DNA from: a virus
Reading direction: 5' to 3' (one strand)
Length of the DNA stretch: 55,682 nt
Virus record (IMG/VR): IMGVR_UViG_3300036850_000029
Location: 1-55,682 of that record
Position numbers and translations under genes: made by a program. Every line of letters starts with the position of its first letter. The first letter of the stretch is position 1. The notes below the pieces were generated by a model. The model made no database searches. It was not told where the DNA came from and saw only the letters and a program-made list of their open reading frames with translations. Below, piece by piece: positions 31,457 through 39,874 of this stretch.

Positions 31457-32092
31457 TCAATCTCCCACGGCGAAATATCGCCAGTTAAGGGCCAAGTTGG
31501 TTCCGGCAGAATATTCGACGATTGTCGCATTAGTTTCCGTCACTGAAAAGGAATGCTTATGATGGTACTCAAACGACCTATCATGGGTATGACCTCCTCC
31601 GGCTGGCGTTGTTCCTGAAAACGGATCTAAGTCCACACTATGCACATGAGTGTAAATGTTAGAGCCAAGCGCGACTGCATCCACTCCACCTCCTCCTGAT
31701 ACGGGCGCGGACGACGTAGCCGATGGATGATCGTGATCAATGTTATGGAAATGACCGGACGGGGGAGTTTCTCCGGTGGCGAACTTAGAGGCTCTCACAG
31801 TCACACCGGACGGCTGTCCCGATACGTTTCCGATGGTGGCTTTGTCGAATCGATCTCTCATCACTTTAACGACAGCCTTTCCTGGGGCGAATGCTCCTGT
31901 CGTATCCTGGTTAAGAATGACCTCAATATCGTCGGCTGTCGTACCCGCTTCATCATAAATGGACAGGAATCTCAGGAAGCTGAAGGACGCGGATAGGTCC
32001 ACAAGGAACCCACCCGTGACATAGGAAGCAGGCCCCGTGACGCTTCCAGTCGCGATGATCGGAATTGTAACTGTATCGAGTATGGCTGCCAT
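31457..32092 (-). CDS. His-rich fibre/collar protein, paralogue 3, 211 aa
   Basis: Third of three tandem related proteins. N-terminal ~100 residues: TGPASYVTGGFLVDL, then AVVKVMRDRFD, a beta-sandwich-like domain. The second half carries clusters of HxH: HFHNIDHDH, YTHVHSVDL, HTHDRSFEYHHKHS. Similar HxH clusters bind metal in phage fibre tips such as T4 gp12. Likely a tail surface protein. Confidence 0.68.
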   Translation of the reverse strand: MAAILDTVTIPIIATGSVTGPASYVTGGFLVDLSASFSFLRFLSIYDEAGTTADDIEVILNQDTTGAFAPGKAVVKVMRDRFDKATIGNVSGQPSGVTVRASKFATGETPPSGHFHNIDHDHPSATSSAPVSGGGGVDAVALGSNIYTHVHSVDLDPFSGTTPAGGGHTHDRSFEYHHKHSFSVTETNATIVEYSAGTNLALNWRYFAVGD

Positions 32093-32093
32093 G

Positions 32094-32696
32094 CTATTCG
32101 GTGGCGCGGTAAAAGAAGGTCGCTCCAGAAAGGTTTATTGCTACGGTTTGCGCCGTGGTCCTGTCAGTCTCCGTGTTCGTCGCCGAATGTTGATGCTGGT
32201 AAATGTTGTCAAACGTATGCGTATGAGCTGAACCTGGTCCGGTATTTCCAACGAAGTTGGGAGGATCAAAGGAATGCGTATGTGATTCGATATTCGGTGA
32301 TCCGACAGCATCCAGAGTGGTTCCTCCTCCAGTGAGATTGTTTGCGCCAGAAGTCACGGCTGCATGATTGTGATCCATGTTGTGAGTGTGAGCCGATTCG
32401 TTGTCATATGTTTGTCCGGCTGTAAACTGTTCGGTCACTCCGGCTGGGAGTCCGGCCATTCCTTCGATGCTTAGGAGTGCCTCGTAATATCGTTGGTCCA
32501 TGTTTATGCTTACTTGGCCAGCAGCTGGCGAGTTCCTTGTCCACCGAAACACAGCGGTTGAAAGATTGGCTCCTCGAACGCTCACGAACAACTGGAAATG
32601 GTTTACGGTGGTCAGCCCCGTGGTGATAATAATTGGGGTGGTCTGGTCCAGATAGGCAGGTCCTGTGAACGAATTGGTTTCAATGCGAACACTCAT
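32094..32696 (-). CDS. His-rich fibre/collar protein, paralogue 2, 200 aa
   Basis: The ATG at 32696 overlaps the preceding stop (ATGA). It has the same order as its neighbours: FTGPAYLDQTT, a strand-rich middle, then HTHNMDHNH, SHTHSFDPPNF, HTHTFDNIYQHQH. The next gene starts 1 bp after its stop. The three copies have diverged enough to be separate specialised parts rather than a recent duplication. Confidence 0.7.
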   Translation of the reverse strand: MSVRIETNSFTGPAYLDQTTPIIITTGLTTVNHFQLFVSVRGANLSTAVFRWTRNSPAAGQVSINMDQRYYEALLSIEGMAGLPAGVTEQFTAGQTYDNESAHTHNMDHNHAAVTSGANNLTGGGTTLDAVGSPNIESHTHSFDPPNFVGNTGPGSAHTHTFDNIYQHQHSATNTETDRTTAQTVAINLSGATFFYRATE

Positions 32697-33358
32697 AACT
32701 TCACTCCGGTGGCGCACAGATACCATGTGGTTGCGCTGAGATTGGTAGTGCTTCCGAGTTCTACTAGCGCGAATTTCAGAAAATCATGAATGACATCATG
32801 AGAATGTTGATAAATGGAGTTGTCCCGGTGATAATGGTTTTGGTCAGGAACGCTGGATGTCCCGGTTAAATTGGGAATGTCCAATGTGTGCGTGTGGGAT
32901 GATAGATTAGGACCTGCGGCGTCCAGAAGGACTGATCCCCCTCCATTGTTGTTCACTCCAGAACTGAATGAACCATGATTATGGTCAATCGAGTGGGTGT
33001 GTGACCCCTCTGGACCTGACTCAGCCCCGAGCGCGTCCAGCGTGAGAACCAAGATTGGAACATCGGTTGGGTTTCCTACGGAGACACGATTGTAACGCTT
33101 TCGCACAATTTTCACCTTGGCCTTTCCAGAAGAAGGAGCGTTCAGTGTGATTTCATAAAGCACAGCGGGAAGGTTCGGACCGCGCGACCCTTTCTTGACA
33201 ACAAGCTCCAAGGAATTAAGCGAAGAAAAGGTTTTGCTGAGATCGACGGTGAACCCTCCAGTCGTATAGGACGCCGGACCTGTAAATTCATCAGCGATTG
33301 TGTGCTGATTGAATGTTGCAGCAACTCCACCGCCTCCAAATGGTCCGTAATAAGCCAT
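32693..33358 (-). CDS. His-rich fibre/collar protein, paralogue 1, 221 aa
   Basis: First of the triplet, 1 bp after the repeat-rich fibre gene. FTGPASYTTGGFTVDL at about 25-40 and HTHSIDHNH, SHTHTLDIPNLTG, HYHRDNSIYQHSH in the second half show the shared architecture. The Gly-rich N-terminus (GPFGGGG) differs from the others. Likely part of the adsorption apparatus. Confidence 0.7.
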   Translation of the reverse strand: MAYYGPFGGGGVAATFNQHTIADEFTGPASYTTGGFTVDLSKTFSSLNSLELVVKKGSRGPNLPAVLYEITLNAPSSGKAKVKIVRKRYNRVSVGNPTDVPILVLTLDALGAESGPEGSHTHSIDHNHGSFSSGVNNNGGGSVLLDAAGPNLSSHTHTLDIPNLTGTSSVPDQNHYHRDNSIYQHSHDVIHDFLKFALVELGSTTNLSATTWYLCATGVKL

Positions 33359-33359
33359 G

Positions 33360-35168
33360 CTATGCGTAGTCGATGTTCACAACCAAAGCTGTTGCTGGGG
33401 CTGTCCCGCCTCCCGGCGTCGTCGTGGCTGCAATTGATATGGCCGTTGAAAACTGAATCCCCACGCCAAATGATGTGTCAACTCCCACTTGCGATGTTGC
33501 ATTGGATTGCAACGCCACGCTGCGTGTTGGAACAGTGGTTCCCACGACAACGCTTCCTGAAGCCAAGTCGTAGAAATGCAGGTAAGCCAAAGCCACTCCG
33601 GGGTTGAAGATATTGTAACTCCACACTTTCCCAGCAGCAGCTTTCACAGCAACCGCTGTATTTGTCACGGCTGCATTCCGAAACGGTGTTGCGCCGCCTG
33701 TGGTTCCAACCACAGGAGCCACAGTGGAACCTGAAACATCCACTTTATCCGTTGCAAATACCAAGTTTCGGATGTCCAGATCCGTCGCTGAAACAACCCA
33801 CGGCGATGTTGATTGCGTCACTGCAACAGTGCCGGTGATTGTAGTGGACGTGAGAGATACCACCCAAGGGCTTGTTCCCTGAGTAACGGTGGTTGTTTCC
33901 AGAGCCGTCAATGTGGCCGAATCCAAGGCCACAACAGAACCGCCCACGTCCACCTTATCAGTAGCAAAAACGAGATTTCGTATGTCCAGATCAGTTGCCG
34001 ATACGACCCATGGACTGGTTGATTGAGTCACTGAGACTGTCCCGGTTATCGTAGTTGATGTCAGCGAAACAACCCACGGACTGGTCCCCTGATTTGCCGT
34101 CACCGTTCCGATAACTGGCTGAGTTGCAGGGAAATTGCTTACCGACACAGATGAACCAGAAGCATCAACTTTGTCTGTGGCGAATACCAAGTTCCTGATA
34201 TCCAGATCCGTAGCGGATACCACCCACGGGGAAGTTCCTTGAAGAACGGTAATCGTTTCAAGAGCCGTCAACGTGGCAGCATCCAGAGCCACTACACTTC
34301 CGCTGGCATCGACTTTATCCGTGGCAAACGCGAGATTTCTGATGTCCAAATCCGTCGCCTGAACTGTCAGCGTGATCGACGAAACGATATTCACGTCTTG
34401 GGTGCCAGAGGGAATAGTTGTCACCGTCCCCGATACTGTCCAAGGCGACGTTCCTTGCAGAACAGTGATCGTCTCTAATGCCGCCAATGTTGCAACGTCG
34501 AGTGCCACTATGCTCCCGCTCGTATCCACCTTGTCTGTTGCAAAGGATAGGTTACGAATGTCGAAATCGGTTGCGGCAACAGTGAGTGTGATCGAACTGA
34601 CAATGTTTACATCCTGAGTACCTGACGGTGTAAACGTTCCTGAGACAACCCAAGGTGAAGTGCCCTGTAGGACCGTGATGGTTTCGAGGGCGGTAAGTGT
34701 GGCTGCGTCCAAAGCCACGACTGAGCCCGACACATCGACCTGATCTGTCGCAAAGTCCAAGTCCCAAGTCCTGCCCACGCTCCAGACGCCGCTTTGCGTC
34801 ACTGCAACTGTAGCAGGAAAGTTGCTGACACTGACAACCCATGGGGAAGTTCCTTGGTTAACCGTCACTGTCCCATCAACCGTCCATGGGTTTGTGCCTT
34901 GTAGAACCGTAATTGTTTCAAGGGCAGCGAGGGTAGCGGCATCGAGGGCAATCACTGATCCGCTGGCGTCAACTTGGTCAGTGGCAAAATCAAGTGTCCA
35001 TGTCCTCCCAAGATCACCTGATACAACGAGAGGAACTGAACTGACAATGTTAACGTCTGTGAGTCCGACTGGAGGAATGCCGCTGGAAATACCTTCGGCA
35101 ATGAGCGCGAGAAGCTGCCTGTCACTCAGGCATGTGTAGCAACCGGCTGGTTGAGGAGTGTCAGCCAC
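33360..35168 (-). CDS. Repeat-rich tail fibre protein, 602 aa
   Basis: The N-terminus has CYTCLSDRQLLALIAEG, similar to the CFxCLPxxQ motif in the small proteins at 50305-50815. Most of the chain (~50-490) repeats two units: LETITVLQGTSPWVV and ATDLDIRNLVFATDKVD-x-SGS. About eight copies of the first are seen. Such beta repeats form extended fibre shafts. The C-terminal ~110 residues look like a globular beta domain. DNA repeats here are coding and could recombine. Confidence 0.68.
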   Translation of the reverse strand: MADTPQPAGCYTCLSDRQLLALIAEGISSGIPPVGLTDVNIVSSVPLVVSGDLGRTWTLDFATDQVDASGSVIALDAATLAALETITVLQGTNPWTVDGTVTVNQGTSPWVVSVSNFPATVAVTQSGVWSVGRTWDLDFATDQVDVSGSVVALDAATLTALETITVLQGTSPWVVSGTFTPSGTQDVNIVSSITLTVAATDFDIRNLSFATDKVDTSGSIVALDVATLAALETITVLQGTSPWTVSGTVTTIPSGTQDVNIVSSITLTVQATDLDIRNLAFATDKVDASGSVVALDAATLTALETITVLQGTSPWVVSATDLDIRNLVFATDKVDASGSSVSVSNFPATQPVIGTVTANQGTSPWVVSLTSTTITGTVSVTQSTSPWVVSATDLDIRNLVFATDKVDVGGSVVALDSATLTALETTTVTQGTSPWVVSLTSTTITGTVAVTQSTSPWVVSATDLDIRNLVFATDKVDVSGSTVAPVVGTTGGATPFRNAAVTNTAVAVKAAAGKVWSYNIFNPGVALAYLHFYDLASGSVVVGTTVPTRSVALQSNATSQVGVDTSFGVGIQFSTAISIAATTTPGGGTAPATALVVNIDYA

Positions 35169-35182
35169 ATTAAATCACAACG

Positions 35183-35377
35183 TTAAAACTGTTTCATTCT
35201 CAGCGTCATCTGTCGCCTTGTTTTGCAGTCTTCGATCGTGACTCTATGAATCAGCCCGTAATCCCTGAATGTGTAGATAAAACGGGACCGATCATCAATC
35301 TGCATCTCGCTTCCGGTAATTGAACGTTGCCACGATCTGAGTTTCTTTTCATTTTCTCCATTAATCGCAAAGTCCAT
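35183..35377 (-). CDS. Small protein, 64 aa
   Basis: Start and previous stop overlap (TAATG). The protein is strand-rich and basic (SRFIYTFRDYGLIHRVTIED). It may be a virion accessory part. No family recognised. Confidence 0.57.
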   Translation of the reverse strand: MDFAINGENEKKLRSWQRSITGSEMQIDDRSRFIYTFRDYGLIHRVTIEDCKTRRQMTLRMKQF

Positions 35378-36123
35378 TATATGACAGCGTTAGCGTTCAG
35401 TTTCACCCATGCACCAGCCGCATTGAAAACACCACGAAACGCCACATCCGTTCCACCTATAACCGATGTGTAGGTGAACAAGAGCGTTCCTCCAGCCACG
35501 TCGTTATGTACTTCCACGGTTGGGTTGGTTGAGGCAGGCATGAGAAACAGTATGTTGATGATGTCGCCCTCGTCTGCGTCTGTCAGCTTGAGCGAATATG
35601 TCGCCGTGTAAGGTCCAGCCCCGGCATCAACCGTGGCAATCAGAGAATGTTCAGTTGCCGTGGCACCAATCGTCACGTCCACATTACCAGCCGCACCAAT
35701 CGTTGATTCAGCGTAGGTGTTCGCTCCACCGGCTGCCCCTGTCGTTCCTGTATCACCCTTGAGTCCAGCCGCAGATACTTCCGCTCCCGAAGGAATCACC
35801 ACAGCCGGTGCCGCATTGCCTGTGTAACCAAGGTTCTTCAGCACAACCTCTGTATCCAATGGCTTGCTGATGACCTCGTAATAACCGCCTGTCTCAATGA
35901 AGACAATCTGACCGGGAGAAATCCAAACGGAACTATCAACTTCAGCCGTTACATTGGCATTCGCCGCAGGCTGAGTGAATGACGCTGAGAGATGAGTGAA
36001 AGCGTTTTCACCATCTGCACCGTCTGCACCGTCAATGCCATTCGGTCCCGGCACCTGAACCGTCGGTGTGTCTTCGCACGTCGTCGAGCAACAGACTTCG
36101 TTTGATGTTGAGGCTTCAGCCAT
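35377..36123 (-). CDS. Collagen-like fibre protein, 248 aa
   Basis: The ATG at 36123 has AAGGAAG at good spacing. A short collagen-like stretch (GPNGIDGADGADGENA, about 28-43) and a second GLKGDTGTTGAAGG near 125-140 flank a beta domain. The C-terminal ~110 residues look like a jelly-roll tip (VDVTIGATATEHSLIATVD). Cys residues sit near the N-terminus. Likely a trimeric fibre. Confidence 0.67.
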   Translation of the reverse strand: MAEASTSNEVCCSTTCEDTPTVQVPGPNGIDGADGADGENAFTHLSASFTQPAANANVTAEVDSSVWISPGQIVFIETGGYYEVISKPLDTEVVLKNLGYTGNAAPAVVIPSGAEVSAAGLKGDTGTTGAAGGANTYAESTIGAAGNVDVTIGATATEHSLIATVDAGAGPYTATYSLKLTDADEGDIINILFLMPASTNPTVEVHNDVAGGTLLFTYTSVIGGTDVAFRGVFNAAGAWVKLNANAVI

Positions 36124-36550
36124 GTGCTTCCTTCCAAACATGAGCCAGCTTGTCTGACTCGATCTTTTCCCTCATCGCTTGGCCGATCTCCATTGCGTTC
36201 TTTCCCGGCATCGCGTGAGCCACATCCATGAACATCGCCATACAGCCGAGCTTTATTCTGTCCATGTCTTGTGCGCGACCGGTGTCAGATAACGCCTCTC
36301 GAATCTTGCCGAACGTCTGAATGTCATCCCAACCATGCTCCATTGCGCTTGCGAAATAGTGGGGGATTGAAACGACACAGGACCGTTTCTCCGCTTCATC
36401 CATTGTGTTCGTCAATGGCAGCCCGTGTGTATCTGCCATCTGGAAAGCCCCACCAAGCACCATCCTGCCATCAGCCGTGAAACCACACAGACACAATGGC
36501 CCACTCAGTGGCACGGACAAGCTTGGGTGAGATGTATAGGCTTCAGCCAT
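36116..36550 (-). CDS. Hypothetical protein of the virion operon, 144 aa
   Basis: It begins MAEAYTSHPSLSVPLSGPLCLC and has a helical core (FASAMEHGWDDIQTFGKIREAL, split by a short loop, and RIKLGCMAMFMDVAHAM). It overlaps the collagen-like gene by 8 bp. It could be an assembly factor for fibres. No family recognised. Confidence 0.55.
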   Translation of the reverse strand: MAEAYTSHPSLSVPLSGPLCLCGFTADGRMVLGGAFQMADTHGLPLTNTMDEAEKRSCVVSIPHYFASAMEHGWDDIQTFGKIREALSDTGRAQDMDRIKLGCMAMFMDVAHAMPGKNAMEIGQAMREKIESDKLAHVWKEAHG

Positions 36551-36551
36551 G

Positions 36552-36938
36552 TTACGCGACTTTCACCGTACGGCGAGTGTACTTACGTTTCACTCTTGGT
36601 TGTTCGATTGCCACCGGGGGGATTGATCGTGCAGTCGGAACTGGCGGGATTGGATTAAGTTTGGGCCTCGTCACCACCAAATGCGGAATCTCACCCAACA
36701 CATTCCCGTTCTTCGTATCCACAACTTCCCTGATCGTTGGCGCTCGAAACAGCTTATCAATATACTGCCCCACATAAGGCAACACTTCCTTGGCAACGAT
36801 ATATTCGATCCCGTCAAACTTGCCTCGCTGATAATCAGCGAAAATCTTTCCTTGATGCTGGACGACAGCCTTGGCGTCCATGACAGAGTTGATACGCAAT
36901 TCGAGATAACGTTGAGCAGGTTTTGTTGGGGCAGGCAT
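36552..36938 (-). CDS. Hypothetical protein, 128 aa
   Basis: Helical N-terminus (QRYLELRINSVMDAKAVVQ), a central LPYVGQYIDKLFRAP, then a Pro-rich linker and a very basic end (RVKRKYTRRTVKVA). The basic tail suggests contact with DNA or another virion part. Start preceded by the second copy of the 19-bp repeat. Confidence 0.57.
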   Translation of the reverse strand: MPAPTKPAQRYLELRINSVMDAKAVVQHQGKIFADYQRGKFDGIEYIVAKEVLPYVGQYIDKLFRAPTIREVVDTKNGNVLGEIPHLVVTRPKLNPIPPVPTARSIPPVAIEQPRVKRKYTRRTVKVA

Positions 36939-36954
36939 AGGTTATGGGTTTGTG
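36936..36954 (-). repeat. 19-bp repeat at a gene start, copy 2
   Basis: Identical to 31158-31176. Here it also covers the last codons and stop (TAA) of the gene at 36942-37115, so this copy is partly coding. That makes this location the more likely source. Confidence 0.7.
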
Positions 36955-37115
36955 GGTTGTTCGCCCGGTTTCAATAATGGAAATGGGAAAAGATTTGGGT
37001 CCATCGGATCTGGGCGGTCATTAATGCTGAAAGTCCCACCATTCTTTTCCACCATCTTTCTGATGTGTTCCAGAACTTCTGGCGGTTTCAAGGGTTCTGG
37101 GAGTTCAGCATTCAT
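36942..37115 (-). CDS. Small Pro-rich protein, 57 aa
   Basis: The ATG at 37115 is chosen as the first with a protein-like product: a helix (EVLEHIRKMVEKNGG) between Pro-rich ends. It is the first gene of the minus-strand virion operon, divergent from the terminase gene with 42 bp between them. Function unknown. Confidence 0.5.
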   Translation of the reverse strand: MNAELPEPLKPPEVLEHIRKMVEKNGGTFSINDRPDPMDPNLFPFPLLKPGEQPTNP

Positions 37116-37117
37116 GG

Positions 37118-37146
37118 TTGTCCGAAACCTTGATACGCCATATCTT
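37118..37146 (+). promoter_or_regulatory. Candidate promoter for the terminase operon
   Basis: TTGTCC (37118-37123) and TATCTT (37141-37146) are separated by exactly 17 bp in the 42-bp gap between divergent genes. Transcription would begin about 5 bp before the terminase ATG, giving a nearly leaderless message. No Shine-Dalgarno is seen there. Confidence 0.35.
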
Positions 37147-37157
37147 CCAGTCACGCA

Positions 37158-38957
37158 ATGGAAAATGCCAACCAGCCAAAGCCGGACCTTAAACCCGGCC
37201 AGATTTTCAAATACGGCACCATCTGGCAGGCTCAGGATGATCTGGATATCGAGATGGCCGCATTTAGGGCAGGCGGTAAATGGAAGAATTCAAAGGGCGA
37301 AGATTGCGGAAACGGTTTGTTCTTTCATGCCAAGGAATTTCAGAAGCTCCTTTGGCCACACAAGAAATGGCACAAATGGAATGACCTTCTCCTGTCCAAA
37401 TACTGCGAGTACAGAATTGTTGGCGTCATGGGACCGGCTTCAAGCACCAAAACTCACGAAGCTTCTGCTTGGGCGCTCATTAATTATTTTGCTTACTCGG
37501 ATGAAATAACCATCCTCGTTTCCTCAACAGACAGCCGAGGCTTGGAACTCCGTGTCTGGGGTGAAATCAAGAAATACTGGTCTTTGGCCAAGGAACGATA
37601 CAGCAACCTTCCCGGGCACATCATGGACAGCCGAACCATGATTACCACCAATGGCCGGGAAATGGATGTTCGCGATTTCCGAAACGGCATTGTTGGCATT
37701 CCGTGCGTCGTCAATCATACCTATGTTGGAATCGGAAAATATGCCGGGATTAAGAACAAAAGAGTCATCCTGATAGGTGACGAATTACAGTTCATGGCAG
37801 GATCATTCCTTGAGGCGATTGCCAACTTGGACAGTAACCAGAGCTTTCAATGCATTGGCATGGGCAATCCAAAGGACCAGAACGACGCCCTTGGAAAGCT
37901 ATGTGAGCCATCCGATAAGGACGGAGGCTGGGAAGGCAGAGACATTTCTCCCAAGACAAAGACGTGGCGCACACGGTTTATGGATGGCATCTGCATTCAG
38001 CTTTACGGCACCGATTCTCCAAACTTTGATGTGCCAGAAGGACAACCCGCACCTTTCCCGTTCATCATAACCCGCAAGAAAGTTCAGAACGTCATCGAGT
38101 TTTACGGCAAGGATTCGATGCAATATTGGATGCAATGCATCGGGGACATGCCCGATGAATCCATTGGAAAACGTGTTCTGACTCGCGCTTTCTGCGTTAA
38201 ATTCCACGCCCTTGAAGAAGCTGTTTGGGACATCGAACCATCTCTCAAGATAGTAGGCTTGGACGCTGGTTACGGTGGCGACCGTTGCGTTCTCACGGAA
38301 CTGCACATTGGCCGAGACGTTAAAGGCAGACAGATCATGGCCTTTGCCGGTAAACCCGTGATTGTGCCTGTCTCTGTTGGTCGAGGAAACGATTTGCCGG
38401 AGGATCAGATAGCACGGTTTGTGATGAACTACTGCAATGACAGAGGGATTAAGCCGGAAAATGTCTTCTTCGATTCAACCGGACGCGGCACATTGGGAAC
38501 TTCATTCGCTCGCCTATGGTCCGCACAGGTTCAACCCGTCGAATTTGGTGGAGTCGCTTCGGACAGGCCGGTATCCGCTCAGATCCGAACACCGTGCAAA
38601 GATCATTACAGCAAATTTGTCACTGAACTTTGGTTCTCAGTCCGTCGCATAATTGAGTCAGATCAATTTCGTCAGCTACCCGAAGAAGTCATGGCTGAAG
38701 GCTGTATGCGGGAATACAAAATCGTCTCAAGAAATAGGGAGGAGATCGAGACTAAGGACGAAATGAAGTTGAGAATGGGAAGATCTCCCGACCTTTTCGA
38801 CTCGCTTTGTTGCGGGGTGGAAGGCGCCCGTCAACGTGGCTTTCAGATAGCTGGTTTAGGCGAACAACGCAAGGGTTCTGACCAGAAATGGCTCCGTGAT
38901 TTATTCGCCAAATCTCAAAGGTTGAATAAACGTGAGCAATTGATTTATACTCCCTGA
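37158..38957 (+). CDS. terL: Terminase large subunit
   Basis: 599 aa. The ATPase domain has a deviant Walker A at 92-99 (GPASSTKT, Ser/Thr in place of the usual Gly before Lys), Walker B VILIGDE at 203-209, and a CIGMGNP coupling motif at 232-238. The nuclease domain has acidic residues in VGLDAGYGG (Asp369), VFFDSTGRG (Asp439) and SPDLFDS (Asp545/Asp548). This is the motor that cuts and pumps DNA into heads through the portal. Length and order are normal. It opens the plus-strand head operon. Confidence 0.92.
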   Translation: MENANQPKPDLKPGQIFKYGTIWQAQDDLDIEMAAFRAGGKWKNSKGEDCGNGLFFHAKEFQKLLWPHKKWHKWNDLLLSKYCEYRIVGVMGPASSTKTHEASAWALINYFAYSDEITILVSSTDSRGLELRVWGEIKKYWSLAKERYSNLPGHIMDSRTMITTNGREMDVRDFRNGIVGIPCVVNHTYVGIGKYAGIKNKRVILIGDELQFMAGSFLEAIANLDSNQSFQCIGMGNPKDQNDALGKLCEPSDKDGGWEGRDISPKTKTWRTRFMDGICIQLYGTDSPNFDVPEGQPAPFPFIITRKKVQNVIEFYGKDSMQYWMQCIGDMPDESIGKRVLTRAFCVKFHALEEAVWDIEPSLKIVGLDAGYGGDRCVLTELHIGRDVKGRQIMAFAGKPVIVPVSVGRGNDLPEDQIARFVMNYCNDRGIKPENVFFDSTGRGTLGTSFARLWSAQVQPVEFGGVASDRPVSAQIRTPCKDHYSKFVTELWFSVRRIIESDQFRQLPEEVMAEGCMREYKIVSRNREEIETKDEMKLRMGRSPDLFDSLCCGVEGARQRGFQIAGLGEQRKGSDQKWLRDLFAKSQRLNKREQLIYTP

Positions 38958-38960
38958 GTC

Positions 38961-39677
38961 ATGCCTCTTAAGCTTAGAAAAGGTTTTCCTCCCGGTGGCT
39001 GGCAGTTCTTCCAACCCGAAACCGGCTGGAGCGCACCATTCCCATTGGCAGATGGCTTTGACAAGACAGTCAGCCGCATCATAAACCATCGTCTGGCCAA
39101 TCCTCGATTCCCTTTTGCCACCGATTACAACACGGTTGCCGATCAACTCGACAAATTCACCTGTCACCGGCTGAAATTCGATCCACATTACTGCGACGGG
39201 GTTGAAGCCGATAAAAAAAAAGACGTTCCACGCCGTATTCCACAAAACAGGCCATTAATCTCAGCAAGTTTGCAAACGCTCCAAAGAAAGTTTGTCGAAG
39301 CTGTAACAAACGTTAAACGTTCGGCAGTCGGCGCTCGGATTCTGAACGATTGGATCGGTCACGGCAGTCATCCTGTCGCGCAACCAATCGCTGAACGACG
39401 CGGCGCAACATGCGCGGCTTGTCCGCTCAATTCCAAGGAAGCAGATTGGATGTTTGGCATACCAAAAGCCGTGGCAGTTGCCATTCATGAACATCGCCGT
39501 GTGAAATCTCAGTTAGCCTTGAAAGTCAGCATGGAAGATCAGCTTGGAACATGCACCGCTTGCGGTTGCCAGAATGCACTGGCAGTGTGGGTTCCTATTC
39601 AGCACATTCGCAAGCTGACACCCAAGGATATTGCAGCCAAACTGGACAAGAATTGCTGGAAACTCAATGAACCATAA
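38961..39677 (+). CDS. Cys-motif protein next to terminase, 238 aa
   Basis: Starts 3 bp after the terminase stop. The N-terminus is GGWQFFQPETGW, followed by a helical middle. The C-terminal part has RGATCAACPLN, GTCTACGCQN and NCWK (around residues 150, 195 and 232), a set of about six Cys that could bind zinc or an iron-sulphur cluster. The family occurs in other phages near packaging genes but has no known function as far as I can tell. Confidence 0.6.
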   Translation: MPLKLRKGFPPGGWQFFQPETGWSAPFPLADGFDKTVSRIINHRLANPRFPFATDYNTVADQLDKFTCHRLKFDPHYCDGVEADKKKDVPRRIPQNRPLISASLQTLQRKFVEAVTNVKRSAVGARILNDWIGHGSHPVAQPIAERRGATCAACPLNSKEADWMFGIPKAVAVAIHEHRRVKSQLALKVSMEDQLGTCTACGCQNALAVWVPIQHIRKLTPKDIAAKLDKNCWKLNEP

Positions 39678-39682
39678 AGACT

Positions 39683-39874
39683 ATGAAATTCACAATGGCA
39701 GTATTATTTAGCGCACTAGCATTCGTGGCACTGTTTATTTTTGTGATAATCCCATTGATGGATTCATGGAACGCAAGGGCTGACGTAAAGGCGTTTTGCA
39801 CCGTATCTATAGTGCTTTTTCTGGCGTTCATGATGGGACACTTCGGACACAAAAAGTCAGGTAATTGGAAATGA
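39683..39874 (+). CDS. Small two-helix membrane protein, 63 aa
   Basis: Two hydrophobic helices (about 5-25 and 40-54) with a short loop and a basic C-terminus (GHKKSGNWK). Such proteins include holins, but this one lies among head genes. It is coupled by ATGA to the glycosyltransferase-like gene, so it might anchor or support that enzyme. Function unknown. Confidence 0.57.
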   Translation: MKFTMAVLFSALAFVALFIFVIIPLMDSWNARADVKAFCTVSIVLFLAFMMGHFGHKKSGNWK

